Shown here one piece after another: positions 7,522-15,606 of a stretch of DNA of 53,982 nt. The stretch's first letter is position 1. The number at the start of each line of letters is the position of its first letter. A program made the translations under genes and the position numbers. Source of the DNA: Halomonas sp. GTDB taxonomy: Bacteria > Pseudomonadota > Gammaproteobacteria > Pseudomonadales > Halomonadaceae. The notes beneath the pieces are model-generated. The model ran no database searches. It saw only the letters and a program-made list of their open reading frames with translations, and was not told where the DNA came from. The DNA lies in contig NZ_JAJUFQ010000029.1 of NCBI RefSeq assembly GCF_029263665.1, forward strand, positions 1 to 53,982, in the 5' to 3' direction.

Positions 7522-8796
7522 ATGAGCGAGTCGGAACAGACCTCCACACCGGCCGAGAGCCATAAGCCCAAGCGCCGTCGTCGCAAGCCGCGTCGTCGTC
7601 AATCGAATTGGGATCTGCGCCAGTTCAAGGTACCTGCTGTCGCGGGTAAGTGGCGGTTCCATGACTTCGACCTGCCGCTGCCGCTGATGCGTGCCATTCA
7701 CACGCTGGGCTTTGAATACTGCACACCGATCCAGGCCGAAGCCTTGACCCAGACTCTGCTGGGAGGCGATGTCGTCGGCAAGGCACAGACAGGTACCGGC
7801 AAGACAGCTGCTTTCCTGATTTCCATGCTGGCCTACTTCCTGGAAGAGGAAGCGCCGGATGGACAGAAGTCGGGGGCGCCCCGTGCGTTGATCCTGGCGC
7901 CAACCCGGGAGCTGGCCCTGCAGATCGAGAAGGATGCCAAGGCACTGGCGCGCTACACCTCGCTGAAGGTGACCAGTGTCGTGGGTGGCATGGACTACCA
8001 GAAGCAACGTGATGGGTTAAATGGCCCGGTTGATATTCTGGTGGCCACACCTGGCCGTCTGCTTGATTTCCACCAGAAGCGTGACATCGATCTCAGCCAG
8101 GTCGAAGTATTGGTTCTGGATGAGGCCGACCGCATGCTGTCGATGGGCTTCATCCCAGACGTCAAGCGCATCATTCGTTATACGCCCAAGCCTCAGGAAC
8201 GACAGACCTTCCTGTTCTCCGCAACGTTTACCGAAGATATCCTCAACCTGGCCAGCCAGTGGACCCATGAACCGGCTCATGTGGAAATCGCCGTGTCTGT
8301 CGAAAACGCTGCCGATATCGATCAGCGTGTCTATATGGTCGGTGATGCTGACAAGCAGCGCTTGCTGGTCAAGTTGCTGCAGCAGGAAGACTTCGAGCGT
8401 GTGATGGTGTTCGGCAATCGTCGGGACCTGGTGCGCAATCTGCTTGATCTGCTCAAGAAGGCCGATATCAACGTTGCCATGTTGTCTGGCGATGTTGCCC
8501 AGAATCAGCGTATTCGCACACTGGAGCAGTTCCGTGAGGGCGAAGTGCAGGTCCTGGTCGCGACAGATGTAGCGGGTCGTGGCATTCATATCGATGATGT
8601 CAGCCATGTGATCAACTACACCTTGCCGGAAGACCCTGAAGACTACGTGCATCGTATTGGACGCACCGGTCGCGCAGGCGCCAAGGGTGTCTCCATCAGT
8701 TTTGTCGGCGAGGAGGATGCGTTCTCCCTGCCGGAGATCGAGCGCTTCATCGGTGACAAGTTGCCGTGTGAGCATCCGCCTGAAGGTCTACTGTAA
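7522..8796 (+). CDS. rhlB: DEAD-box ATP-dependent RNA helicase, RhlB-like
   Basis: 424 residues. A basic, disordered N-terminal tail (KPKRRRRKPRRRQ) is followed by the two RecA-like domains: Q motif near FEYCTPIQAEAL, motif I AQTGTGKTAAF, motif II VLDEADRMLSMGF, motif III SATF, and motif VI HRIGRTGRAG. The order and the short C-terminus resemble RhlB, the RNA unwinding partner of RNase E in the degradosome, as in pseudomonads; RhlE is a possible alternative. The start at ATG 7522 gives the usual MSESEQ-like beginning; an in-frame ATG at 7399 would add 41 unusual residues. No strong ribosome-binding site is visible, so the start is moderately certain. Confidence 0.88.
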   Translation: MSESEQTSTPAESHKPKRRRRKPRRRQSNWDLRQFKVPAVAGKWRFHDFDLPLPLMRAIHTLGFEYCTPIQAEALTQTLLGGDVVGKAQTGTGKTAAFLISMLAYFLEEEAPDGQKSGAPRALILAPTRELALQIEKDAKALARYTSLKVTSVVGGMDYQKQRDGLNGPVDILVATPGRLLDFHQKRDIDLSQVEVLVLDEADRMLSMGFIPDVKRIIRYTPKPQERQTFLFSATFTEDILNLASQWTHEPAHVEIAVSVENAADIDQRVYMVGDADKQRLLVKLLQQEDFERVMVFGNRRDLVRNLLDLLKKADINVAMLSGDVAQNQRIRTLEQFREGEVQVLVATDVAGRGIHIDDVSHVINYTLPEDPEDYVHRIGRTGRAGAKGVSISFVGEEDAFSLPEIERFIGDKLPCEHPPEGLL

Positions 8797-8820
8797 GTTT
8801 ACTTGCCGTTAGCAAGATGT

Positions 8821-8845
8821 GGAGGTGTCACCCCGTGGCACCTCC
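8821..8845 (+). terminator. Hairpin after DEAD-box helicase gene
   Basis: GGAGGTG and CACCTCC form a 7-bp stem, extended inside by CAC/GTG, 24 bases after the helicase stop. The following CTGTTCTCTCC is only moderately T-rich, so it is a probable but weak terminator. Confidence 0.5.
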
Positions 8846-8900
8846 CTGTTCTCTCCTGTGACGCGTCGCCCTGAGACCGGGATGCCCATGCTGGACGAAA

Positions 8901-11048
8901 ATGCTTGACGAAACCCTCAAGAGCGATATCCAGGGCGCCTACCGGCGCATGCTGGACGGCCTCGAGCTGACGCCGCGCTACGGCCAGCGGCTGATGATTG
9001 CAGAAATCTCACGCACCCTGGCCAACATCGAGAGCGATGATGCTGGAAAGCGCGTCAGTGATGAACATGTCTGCGTACTGGAAGCGGGTACCGGGACAGG
9101 CAAGACGCTGGCCTATCTGCTTTCGGCGTTGCCTGTGGCTCAGGCGCGGGGCAAGCGCTTGGTACTGGCCACGGCCACTGTTGCCCTTCAGGAGCAGGTA
9201 CTGCACAAGGATCTTCCCTCCTTGCAGGCCCATAGCGGGCTGTCTTTCCATTTTGCCTTGGCCAAGGGGCGTGGGCGCTATATCTGTGTGGCCAAGCTTG
9301 ATCAGGCCATGGACGGGGGAGAGGAGAATCCAACGCTGTCCCTGTTCGAGCAAAGCCTCGATGCGGTTCATGGGGACGACTTCAAGGCCTTGGTCAAGGC
9401 CATGGGCGAAGCCTATGGCAATGGGCGTTGGGAGGGGGATCGCGACAGCTGGGATGCCTCCATCGACGATGCCCACTGGCGGCGCCTGACGGTCGATCAT
9501 CGCCAGTGCACCAATCGGCGCTGCGGGCATTTCGGTGCCTGTGCTTTCTTTCGGGCCCGGCGCGGACTCGATGAGGCCGATGTGATCGTTGCCAACCACG
9601 ACCTGGTGCTGGCTGATCTGGCGCTTGGCGGTGGCCGGGTCTTACCGGATCCCGCTGAATGCATCTATGTGTTCGATGAAGGCCACCACCTTGCCGACAA
9701 GGCGATCCAGCACTTTACTCATCGTTTCAGTGTCGGCGGGACCTTGCGCTGGCTGCGCAATCTCAAGGGGTCTCTGACGGAGCTCAATACGGCGCTTGGT
9801 GTGCAGCCGACTCTGGGGCGGTTGCTGGCGACGCTGCCAGGCATGATTGAGGCGCTGGAGCCGCGCCTGGGTGAGGCGTTTGCGCTTGGGCATCAGTTGG
9901 CCGAACGACCGCATGGTCTGGTGGATGATGAAGAGCATGCTGTGCACCGTTTTGAGATGGGGCAGGTAGCGGAAGGGCTTCGACAGCATGCTGATGGCCT
10001 GGTGACGATGTTTGCCGAGCTGTGCCGCAGTCTGGAAACCATGACGGATATCCTGCGCGAGAGCCTGGATCCGGAAAAGGGGACCGGTCTGGCCAAGGAG
10101 CAGGCCGAGGCCTGGTTACCCTTGTTGGCATTGTTGCATGGCCGTGCTCTGGAAGCCCATGCGTTGTGGGAGGCCTATGCCAGGCAGGATCCGGCCAATG
10201 AACCGCCGTGGGCGCGCTGGCTCAGCCTGGAGCGTTTTCAAGGTGAGCCAGAACTGGCGTTTTCAGCCAGCCCGGTCTCGGCGGCCCATACGCTTGCCAG
10301 CTCACTGTGGGGGCGCTGCTATGGCGCAGTGGTCACTTCGGCCACTCTGACCGCCCTGGGGCGCTTCGAGCGGCTGCAGGAACGCGCAGGATTGGCCAAT
10401 CGTTATCGCTACCAGCGCTTGCCCAGTCCGTTCGATTATTCACGGGCAGTCCTGAGTGTTCCCAAGGAGGCGCGGGATCCTGCTGACCGAGAAGGGCACG
10501 AACAGGCCATCGTCGATTTTGTCGAGGCCATCGGGACGGATGAGGCCGCATTGGTGCTGTTCTCCTCTCGTGCGCAGTTGAGGGCGGTGGAGAAAGCATT
10601 GTCTCGTGAACGGCGTGATCAAGTGCTGGCACAGGACCGGCTGCCCAAGCGCGAGCTGGTGGAGCGGCATCGGGCCCGAATAGATGCTGGTGAAGGCAGT
10701 ATTCTATTTGGTCTGGCCAGCTTTGCTGAAGGTATCGATCTGCCAGGCAAGTACTTGACGCATGTAGTGATCACCCGTTTGCCGTTTGCTGTACCTGACG
10801 ATCCGGTAGGTGCGACTCTTGCTGAGTGGATCGAGAGCCAGGGAGGCAATCCTTTCATGCGCATCAGTGTTCCGGATGCCTCGGTGAAGCTGGTGCAAGC
10901 CTGCGGCCGCCTGATTCGCAAGGAAGCCGATGAAGGTCGCATCACCTTGCTTGACCGGCGCGTGCTGACACGCCGCTACGGGGGAGCTTTGCTGGATGCC
11001 TTGCCGCCTTTTGTGCGGGAAATCGACGGGGTCAGGCAGGACATGTAA
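8901..11048 (+). CDS. dinG: DinG-type ATP-dependent DNA helicase
   Basis: A 715-residue XPD-like superfamily 2 5'-3' helicase that resolves R-loops, D-loops and forked DNA. Walker A EAGTGTGKTLAYLL (about 53-66) and motif II YVFDEGHH (the DEAH box in its DinG form) are present. Four cysteines of the expected iron-sulfur cluster occur: one in RYICVAKL and three in CTNRRCGHFGAC. Later motifs are VVTSATLTAL, GLASFAEGIDLPG and QACGRLIRKEADEG. Length is that of E. coli DinG (716). No LexA box was found just upstream. Confidence 0.95.
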   Translation: MLDETLKSDIQGAYRRMLDGLELTPRYGQRLMIAEISRTLANIESDDAGKRVSDEHVCVLEAGTGTGKTLAYLLSALPVAQARGKRLVLATATVALQEQVLHKDLPSLQAHSGLSFHFALAKGRGRYICVAKLDQAMDGGEENPTLSLFEQSLDAVHGDDFKALVKAMGEAYGNGRWEGDRDSWDASIDDAHWRRLTVDHRQCTNRRCGHFGACAFFRARRGLDEADVIVANHDLVLADLALGGGRVLPDPAECIYVFDEGHHLADKAIQHFTHRFSVGGTLRWLRNLKGSLTELNTALGVQPTLGRLLATLPGMIEALEPRLGEAFALGHQLAERPHGLVDDEEHAVHRFEMGQVAEGLRQHADGLVTMFAELCRSLETMTDILRESLDPEKGTGLAKEQAEAWLPLLALLHGRALEAHALWEAYARQDPANEPPWARWLSLERFQGEPELAFSASPVSAAHTLASSLWGRCYGAVVTSATLTALGRFERLQERAGLANRYRYQRLPSPFDYSRAVLSVPKEARDPADREGHEQAIVDFVEAIGTDEAALVLFSSRAQLRAVEKALSRERRDQVLAQDRLPKRELVERHRARIDAGEGSILFGLASFAEGIDLPGKYLTHVVITRLPFAVPDDPVGATLAEWIESQGGNPFMRISVPDASVKLVQACGRLIRKEADEGRITLLDRRVLTRRYGGALLDALPPFVREIDGVRQDM

Positions 11049-11049
11049 A

Positions 11050-11077
11050 GCGCCTGCCTTGGGGAGTAGGCAGGCGC
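11050..11077. terminator. Bidirectional hairpin between convergent dinG and DAHP synthase genes
   Basis: GCGCCTGCCT (11050-11059) pairs perfectly with AGGCAGGCGC (11068-11077) across an 8-nt loop. It starts one base after the dinG stop and lies 44 bases beyond the end of the convergent gene. There is no T-run, so intrinsic termination is uncertain. Confidence 0.5.
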
Positions 11078-11120
11078 AGGATGTCATGCCGCTGCGTGCC
11101 GCCCAGGGCGGCGATGCAGA

Positions 11121-12194
11121 TCAGGCAATCCGTTTGGAGAGGACCGGCAGCAGTCGTTCGTGCATGCTGCGCAGGGCATCGACCGTGGTGTCCCAGTCGA
11201 TGCAGGCATCCGTGACAGAAACGCCGTAGGCCATCTTGGAATGGTCTTCGAGAATCTTCTGATTTCCCCAGCCGATATTGGATTCGACCATCAGACCAAT
11301 GATGGAACGATTGCCATCGAGAATCTGGTGTGTGGCGTTTTCCAGCACCAGGGGTTGTAGCGCAGCATCCTTGTTGGAGTTGGCGTGGGAGCAGTCGATC
11401 ATCAGGTTGGGCTTGATGCCAGCTTTCTTCAGCTCCTGCTCGGCCAGCGCCACACTGACACTGTCATAATTGGGCTTGCCATTGCCTCCACGCAACACCA
11501 CGTGTGCATAGGCATTGCCACGTGTACGGATGATCGCGACCTGGCCTTTGTGGTCGATACCAAGGAAATTGTGTGGATGTGCTACGGACTGCAGTGCATT
11601 GACCGCCACATCCAGGCTACCGTCGGTACCGTTCTTGAAACCGACCGGGCAGGAGAGGCCAGAGGACATCTCTCGGTGTGTCTGGGATTCCGTGGTACGG
11701 GCGCCGATGGCCGACCAACTGATACAATCCTGCAGATACTGCGGAGAGATGGGATCCAGGGCCTCGGTAGCCAACGGCAGACCAAGCTCGGAAAGCTCGA
11801 CCAGCAGGCGGCGGGCAATATGCAGGCCTTCTTCGATCTCGAACGAGCCGTTGAGATGGGGGTCGTTGATCAGCCCCTTCCAGCCCACCGTGGTGCGCGG
11901 CTTTTCAAAGTAGACGCGCATGACGATGTATAGCGTATCCTTGACCTCGTCGGCCAGGCGACGCAGGCGGCGAGCATAGTCAAGGGCGGCGTCTACATCG
12001 TGGATGGAGCAAGGGCCCACGACCATCAACAATCGCGGATCCTTGCCATCGAGAATATTCTGGATGGTCTCGCGGCCCTTGAGTACTGTGGCCTCGGCTT
12101 CTGCCGAGAGAGGAACTTCCTTCTTGAGCTGGTCGGGCGTGATGAGAACGTCCTGGGACAGGACATTGAGGTTATTCACCTGCTGGTCGGACAT
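11121..12194 (-). CDS. 3-deoxy-7-phosphoheptulonate (DAHP) synthase, type I
   Basis: Condenses phosphoenolpyruvate with erythrose 4-phosphate, the entry step of the shikimate pathway to aromatic amino acids. 357 residues, the usual AroF/AroG/AroH length. Signatures: VVGPCSIHD, VMRVYFEKPRTTVGWKGLINDP, ARTTESQTHREMSSGLSCPVGFKNGTDG, the metal-binding MIDCSHANSNKD, and GLMVESN. The N-terminal extension that carries feedback regulation is present, but which amino acid (Phe, Tyr or Trp) inhibits it cannot be decided by reading, so no symbol is given. It is transcribed away from algU; a TACAAT-like -10 lies at about 12240-12235 on the minus strand. Confidence 0.93.
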   Translation of the reverse strand: MSDQQVNNLNVLSQDVLITPDQLKKEVPLSAEAEATVLKGRETIQNILDGKDPRLLMVVGPCSIHDVDAALDYARRLRRLADEVKDTLYIVMRVYFEKPRTTVGWKGLINDPHLNGSFEIEEGLHIARRLLVELSELGLPLATEALDPISPQYLQDCISWSAIGARTTESQTHREMSSGLSCPVGFKNGTDGSLDVAVNALQSVAHPHNFLGIDHKGQVAIIRTRGNAYAHVVLRGGNGKPNYDSVSVALAEQELKKAGIKPNLMIDCSHANSNKDAALQPLVLENATHQILDGNRSIIGLMVESNIGWGNQKILEDHSKMAYGVSVTDACIDWDTTVDALRSMHERLLPVLSKRIA

Positions 12195-12297
12195 TGAGGT
12201 TACCTTGTGTGTATCGTGTCAGCGCTGATGCGCTATTGTATTCCGCTTACTATCCCTTTGGGAAAGGCCAAATTCAAATGTCATTCTGTCCCATGGA

Positions 12298-12325
12298 GGA
12301 ACTATCGTAATGAAAACATGTCCCA
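12298..12325 (+). promoter_or_regulatory. Candidate sigma-E (AlgU) autoregulated promoter
   Basis: GGAACTA (12298-12304), a 16-nt spacer, then TCCCA (12321-12325). The -35 matches the AlgU/RpoE consensus GGAACTT at six of seven positions and the spacing is right; the -10 matches TCTGA only in part. It lies about 180 bp before algU, where an autoregulated promoter is expected from Pseudomonas algU and E. coli rpoE. Confidence 0.4.
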
Positions 12326-12502
12326 TCGCGGCAATGAGCGGGCTGGTACAGGGCTCTTGATGCGAACGCAGGAAACAGCAACACTTGGGCCTTTTGCCAT
12401 GACGAGCTCCATGATTCGAATGCAGACAATGGTTGGCAGACGCAATATCGCCTCGGCCCGTGGTCCGGCGTTTCCATCCCGGCTCACACGGGGAGGAGTT
12501 GC

Positions 12503-13108
12503 ATGACGACCAAGGAAACTGATCAGCAACTGGTGGAGCGCGCCCAGAAAGGGGACACCCGTGCTTTCGACCTGTTGGTGAAGAAATATCAGCACAAGAT
12601 TCTCGGTCTGATCGGCCGTTATATCAGCGATCATGCTGAAGTACAGGATGTCGCTCAGGAAGCGTTCATCAAGGCATATCGTGCCTTGGGCAAGTTTCGT
12701 GCCGAAAGCGCCTTCTACACCTGGATGTATCGTATTGCCATCAATACGGCCAAGAACCACCTGGTATCCAAGGGGCGGCGTCCGCCGGGCAGCGATCTGG
12801 ACATCAATGACGCTGAGATCATTGACATGAGTGGCCGGTTGTCCGATATCGAAACGCCGGAAGCCGCCATTGCCAGGGACCAGCTGGAAGAGGCCGTGTT
12901 CGAGGCGATCGAGAACCTTCCCGATGATCTGCGTACGGCCATCACCCTGCGCGAGCTGGACGGCCTCTCCTATGAAGATATTGCCCAGATCATGGACTGC
13001 CCTGTAGGGACCGTGCGCTCGCGTATTTTCCGGGCTCGGGAGGCTGTGGATCAGCACATCCAGCCGCTGGTCACCACGTCACGCAATGCGGAATCGGTGC
13101 CGGAATGA
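12503..13108 (+). CDS. algU: Envelope-stress sigma factor AlgU/RpoE (sigma-E)
   Basis: A 201-residue ECF sigma factor. Region 2 reads DQQLVERAQKGDTRAFDLLV then DVAQEAFIKAYRALGKFR with the -10 recognition and melting residues; region 4 (RELDGLSYEDIAQIMDCPVG then TVRSRIFRAREAV) is the -35-binding helix-turn-helix. The preceding GGGGAGGAG is a strong ribosome-binding site and fixes the ATG at 12503. Followed by mucA, mucB and mucD, which hold it inactive until envelope stress triggers proteolysis of MucA. In this arrangement it drives periplasmic chaperone and protease genes and often exopolysaccharide genes. Confidence 0.96.
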   Translation: MTTKETDQQLVERAQKGDTRAFDLLVKKYQHKILGLIGRYISDHAEVQDVAQEAFIKAYRALGKFRAESAFYTWMYRIAINTAKNHLVSKGRRPPGSDLDINDAEIIDMSGRLSDIETPEAAIARDQLEEAVFEAIENLPDDLRTAITLRELDGLSYEDIAQIMDCPVGTVRSRIFRAREAVDQHIQPLVTTSRNAESVPE

Positions 13109-13448
13109 AGGTGGTGGATTCGCTGAATTTCACAGGTTGTGACAGGGTGAGGGATGAAAGTCCCCATTTTTTTCAAATTGGGATGAACTGTTTCGATGAT
13201 CGAGCGTCTTATTCAGTGACCGATCCTCACGGGCCAAGGCGGGATCTACCGTTCCCCGGTCTATGACAGGTGAACTTGTGGCCGTTGGATTTGCAGGTGG
13301 TATGTCTTCAATGGTTGATGGATCTTCAATGGTTGATAGATCAGTTGGCAGTGATGGGTCTGTGGCTGATGGTCTTGTAACTGACGGTCTTGTAGGTAGA
13401 CAGGTTAACGGATCAAGCGCAGCATTTCGTCGATATGAGGTGTGAAGA
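13109..13448. repeat. 340-bp algU-mucA spacer with two tandem duplications
   Basis: Non-coding gap of unusual length for this operon. It contains an A/T-rich hairpin-like stretch (about 13161-13183), an 18-bp unit twice (13305-13322 and 13323-13340, TCTTCAATGGTTGAT core) and a 15-bp unit twice (13366-13380 and 13381-13395, CTGANGGTCTTGTA core). Both unit lengths are multiples of three and short frames run through on both strands, but none has a convincing ribosome-binding site or likeness to a known protein, so I do not call a gene. No clear promoter for mucA was found. Confidence 0.7.
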
Positions 13449-14192
13449 ATGAGTCTGAACGCACGGGAATCGCTTTCAGCCCTGATGGATAATGAGGGTG
13501 ACGAGCTCGAGTTGCGCCGAGTTCTCAAGTCTCTGGAAAGTGACAGTGACGCCGCTCAGCGCTGGCGACGCTATCACCTGATGCGCTCCGCCCTGCGTCG
13601 CGAGACTGAAGGCCACCCCGGAATTGATATCTCTGCCGGTGTCATGGCGCGTCTTGAGCAGGAGCCAGCCCCCTTTGATGAATCAGGACTTGCCGGTGAC
13701 CAGCTTCATGCGGCTTCCCGAGCGAGGGGAGGTATGAGCTTCGCGCGTGGTGCAGGCATTGCCGCTGCTGTGTCGTTGATGGTCATCAGTGGCGTGCAGT
13801 TCTACAACGGCTCCCTGAATGATCCTGGGGCGGGGATGGAAGGCGTTGCATCCTCGGGGACATCCGGCAGTGATGGCCTTGATATGGCCAGCACTTCGGC
13901 AGCCAATGATGCCGCGACACCCGTTGCAGCTTCAAACGGTTCTACCGCCATGCCGTCATTGGCAGAGCTGCCACTGTTCAACAATGGAACGGCGGGTCAG
14001 GCTTCCAGTGGGCTGATGACAGTAGGTGCATCGCCGATGTTCCTGGCGCCGTCCGCGCAACAGTCAATGCGTGGAGAGCAGGCGCAAGCACAGTTGCTGC
14101 AGTCGTATCTTGAGCGTCATGCTCAGGGAGCGGCTTTCAGCGGTGCCGACAACTGGATGCCAATGTTGCGCGAAGTGCATGAGGCGCGCTGA
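13449..14192 (+). CDS. mucA: Anti-sigma-E factor MucA/RseA
   Basis: 247-residue inner-membrane anti-sigma factor. The cytoplasmic N-terminal domain ARESLSALMDNEGDELELRRVL with RRYHLMRSALR binds AlgU. One membrane segment lies at about 100-118 (GIAAAVSLMVISGVQFYN). The periplasmic part is rich in Ser, Gly, Thr and Ala and probably flexible, with a conserved C-terminal segment (LLQSYLERHAQGAAF) that binds MucB. Longer than P. aeruginosa MucA (194) because of the low-complexity periplasmic linker. Third-position bases look like the neighbours. Confidence 0.92.
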   Translation: MSLNARESLSALMDNEGDELELRRVLKSLESDSDAAQRWRRYHLMRSALRRETEGHPGIDISAGVMARLEQEPAPFDESGLAGDQLHAASRARGGMSFARGAGIAAAVSLMVISGVQFYNGSLNDPGAGMEGVASSGTSGSDGLDMASTSAANDAATPVAASNGSTAMPSLAELPLFNNGTAGQASSGLMTVGASPMFLAPSAQQSMRGEQAQAQLLQSYLERHAQGAAFSGADNWMPMLREVHEAR

Positions 14193-14206
14193 GTTGGTCT
14201 GAGCAA

Positions 14207-14226
14207 GGGCGCACCCATGTGCGCCC
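14207..14226 (+). promoter_or_regulatory. Hairpin in mucA-mucB gap
   Basis: GGGCGCA and TGCGCCC make a perfect 7-bp stem with a 6-nt loop, 15 bases after mucA. There is no T-run, so it is more likely a transcript-stabilising or attenuating hairpin than a full terminator; mucB follows in the same direction. Confidence 0.4.
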
Positions 14227-14324
14227 GCTGCTTGTGTGCTGAATGGTATGGCTCTGCGGAGGGCTCTCGCTGAGAGCAGCAATGCTTTAGCCTGTTGACA
14301 TACCGAGGGTTCTGAGGAGGCTCC

Positions 14325-15428
14325 ATGCCTTTCTTCGGGTCTGGTCGTGCACTATTGGCAGTGTCGGCCGTCTCTCTATTTGGCCTATGCTATGCCGCAG
14401 CTCCTGCTCTGGGGGCTGATGTTGAAAATCCCGCGAATGCTTCTTCCAGTGCCCGCTCAGGGGCAACTCCGCCCGGAGTGCAGAGTGTCTTCGATTGTCG
14501 TGCGTTGAAGGATGCTCCTTCAGCCCATACACCTGTGCAATGGTTCGAGCGTAGCATCTGGGCGGCTCACTGCTATGTGTATGAGGCGCGGGCCGTGCGT
14601 ATCAGTGGCCCGAATGTGGTCAGTCTTTCTCTTTCAAGAGATATCCGCGACGGTGTCGAGCGTGACCGTCTGCACATCCTCGATGGCCCGAACCGTTCAT
14701 TGGTGCGCGAAGGCGGCACTGCACGTTTTCAGTTGAGCGAGTCGGGTGACGCAGCGGCTCCGGCATCGCCGGAAGCCTTGGCTGCCCATCTTGGGAAGTT
14801 GTACCGTTTTCAGTTCGATGGTCAGGAGCGCATTGCCAATCGAACAGCACTCAGGTTGCTGATGCGACCTGCTGACGATATGCGCTATGGCTATCATTTA
14901 TGGCTTGATCAGGCCACTGGCCTGGTGCTCAAGAGAGTATTGCTGGACGAGCAGGGTAGGCCGCTGGAAACCTACCAACTGGTGGAGCTGACGCCGCCAG
15001 AACTGTATGACGGAGAGGTGCGCTTGCGACAGCCTGACTCCAGTGCAGAACCGGACTGGAAGCCAAGCTGGCTGCCTCCGGGGTTTATTGCCCAGCCCCT
15101 GATATCCATGGCTGGAGCGGAGGGGGTGTCGCGACAGCATCGTTTCTATAGTGATGGCCTGGTGACGATCAGCCTATTTGTCGAACCAGTGCCTGAGAAT
15201 GGCGGCTTGCGGCCTGGAGTGCATCAGCTAGGAGCCAGCTATGCGGCGGTGAAGCGCCTAGAAGAAGGTGATTCTGAGATGCAGGTGGTCGTGGTGGGGG
15301 AGTTGCCTCCTGATATTCTGGTGCGAGTGGCCGATAGCCTTGAGTATTCTCGTACGGCTTCCCGTAATGGTCTCAGTAAGGATTCCTCGAGCCGTCAGGA
15401 TGCACTCGAAAGGGGCTCGTCATCATGA
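14325..15428 (+). CDS. mucB: Sigma-E regulatory protein MucB/RseB
   Basis: 367-residue periplasmic protein that covers MucA/RseA and shields it from the DegS-type protease until it senses misplaced outer-membrane proteins or LPS. A signal peptide (about 1-30, ending near APALGA) precedes the larger LolA-like domain with WFERSIWAAHCYVYEARAV; the C-terminal domain shows PSWLPPGF and HRFYSDGLVTISLFVEP, which are typical MucB/RseB segments. GGAGG lies six bases before the ATG. The C-terminal 35 residues are Ser-rich and unlike the family, probably disordered. Confidence 0.92.
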   Translation: MPFFGSGRALLAVSAVSLFGLCYAAAPALGADVENPANASSSARSGATPPGVQSVFDCRALKDAPSAHTPVQWFERSIWAAHCYVYEARAVRISGPNVVSLSLSRDIRDGVERDRLHILDGPNRSLVREGGTARFQLSESGDAAAPASPEALAAHLGKLYRFQFDGQERIANRTALRLLMRPADDMRYGYHLWLDQATGLVLKRVLLDEQGRPLETYQLVELTPPELYDGEVRLRQPDSSAEPDWKPSWLPPGFIAQPLISMAGAEGVSRQHRFYSDGLVTISLFVEPVPENGGLRPGVHQLGASYAAVKRLEEGDSEMQVVVVGELPPDILVRVADSLEYSRTASRNGLSKDSSSRQDALERGSSS

Positions 15429-15606
15429 GGTTGTTGATTGTCGTCATGAAGCCGGCGACGAGTACCTAACATTGAAAATTTATTCCCGGATCAATGAACC
15501 TTTTCAGGCTTGGGTGGTAATTGATAATGCAACCCTTGTGTTGTAGTTATCTTGTTTTAGTCAGTTTATCGTATTCATCGCATGTAGTGCTAAGCAGGAG
15601 CCCTGA

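Noticed and set aside
13263..13445. 60-codon plus-strand frame in the same gap
   Set aside because: Made largely of the repeats, without ribosome-binding site; Gly/Ser/Val/Asp composition follows from the repeat.
13130..13528. 132-codon minus-strand frame over the algU-mucA gap
   Set aside because: It is Ser/Thr/Pro-rich, built from the tandem repeats, runs into mucA and has no clear ribosome-binding site; a gene is not supported.
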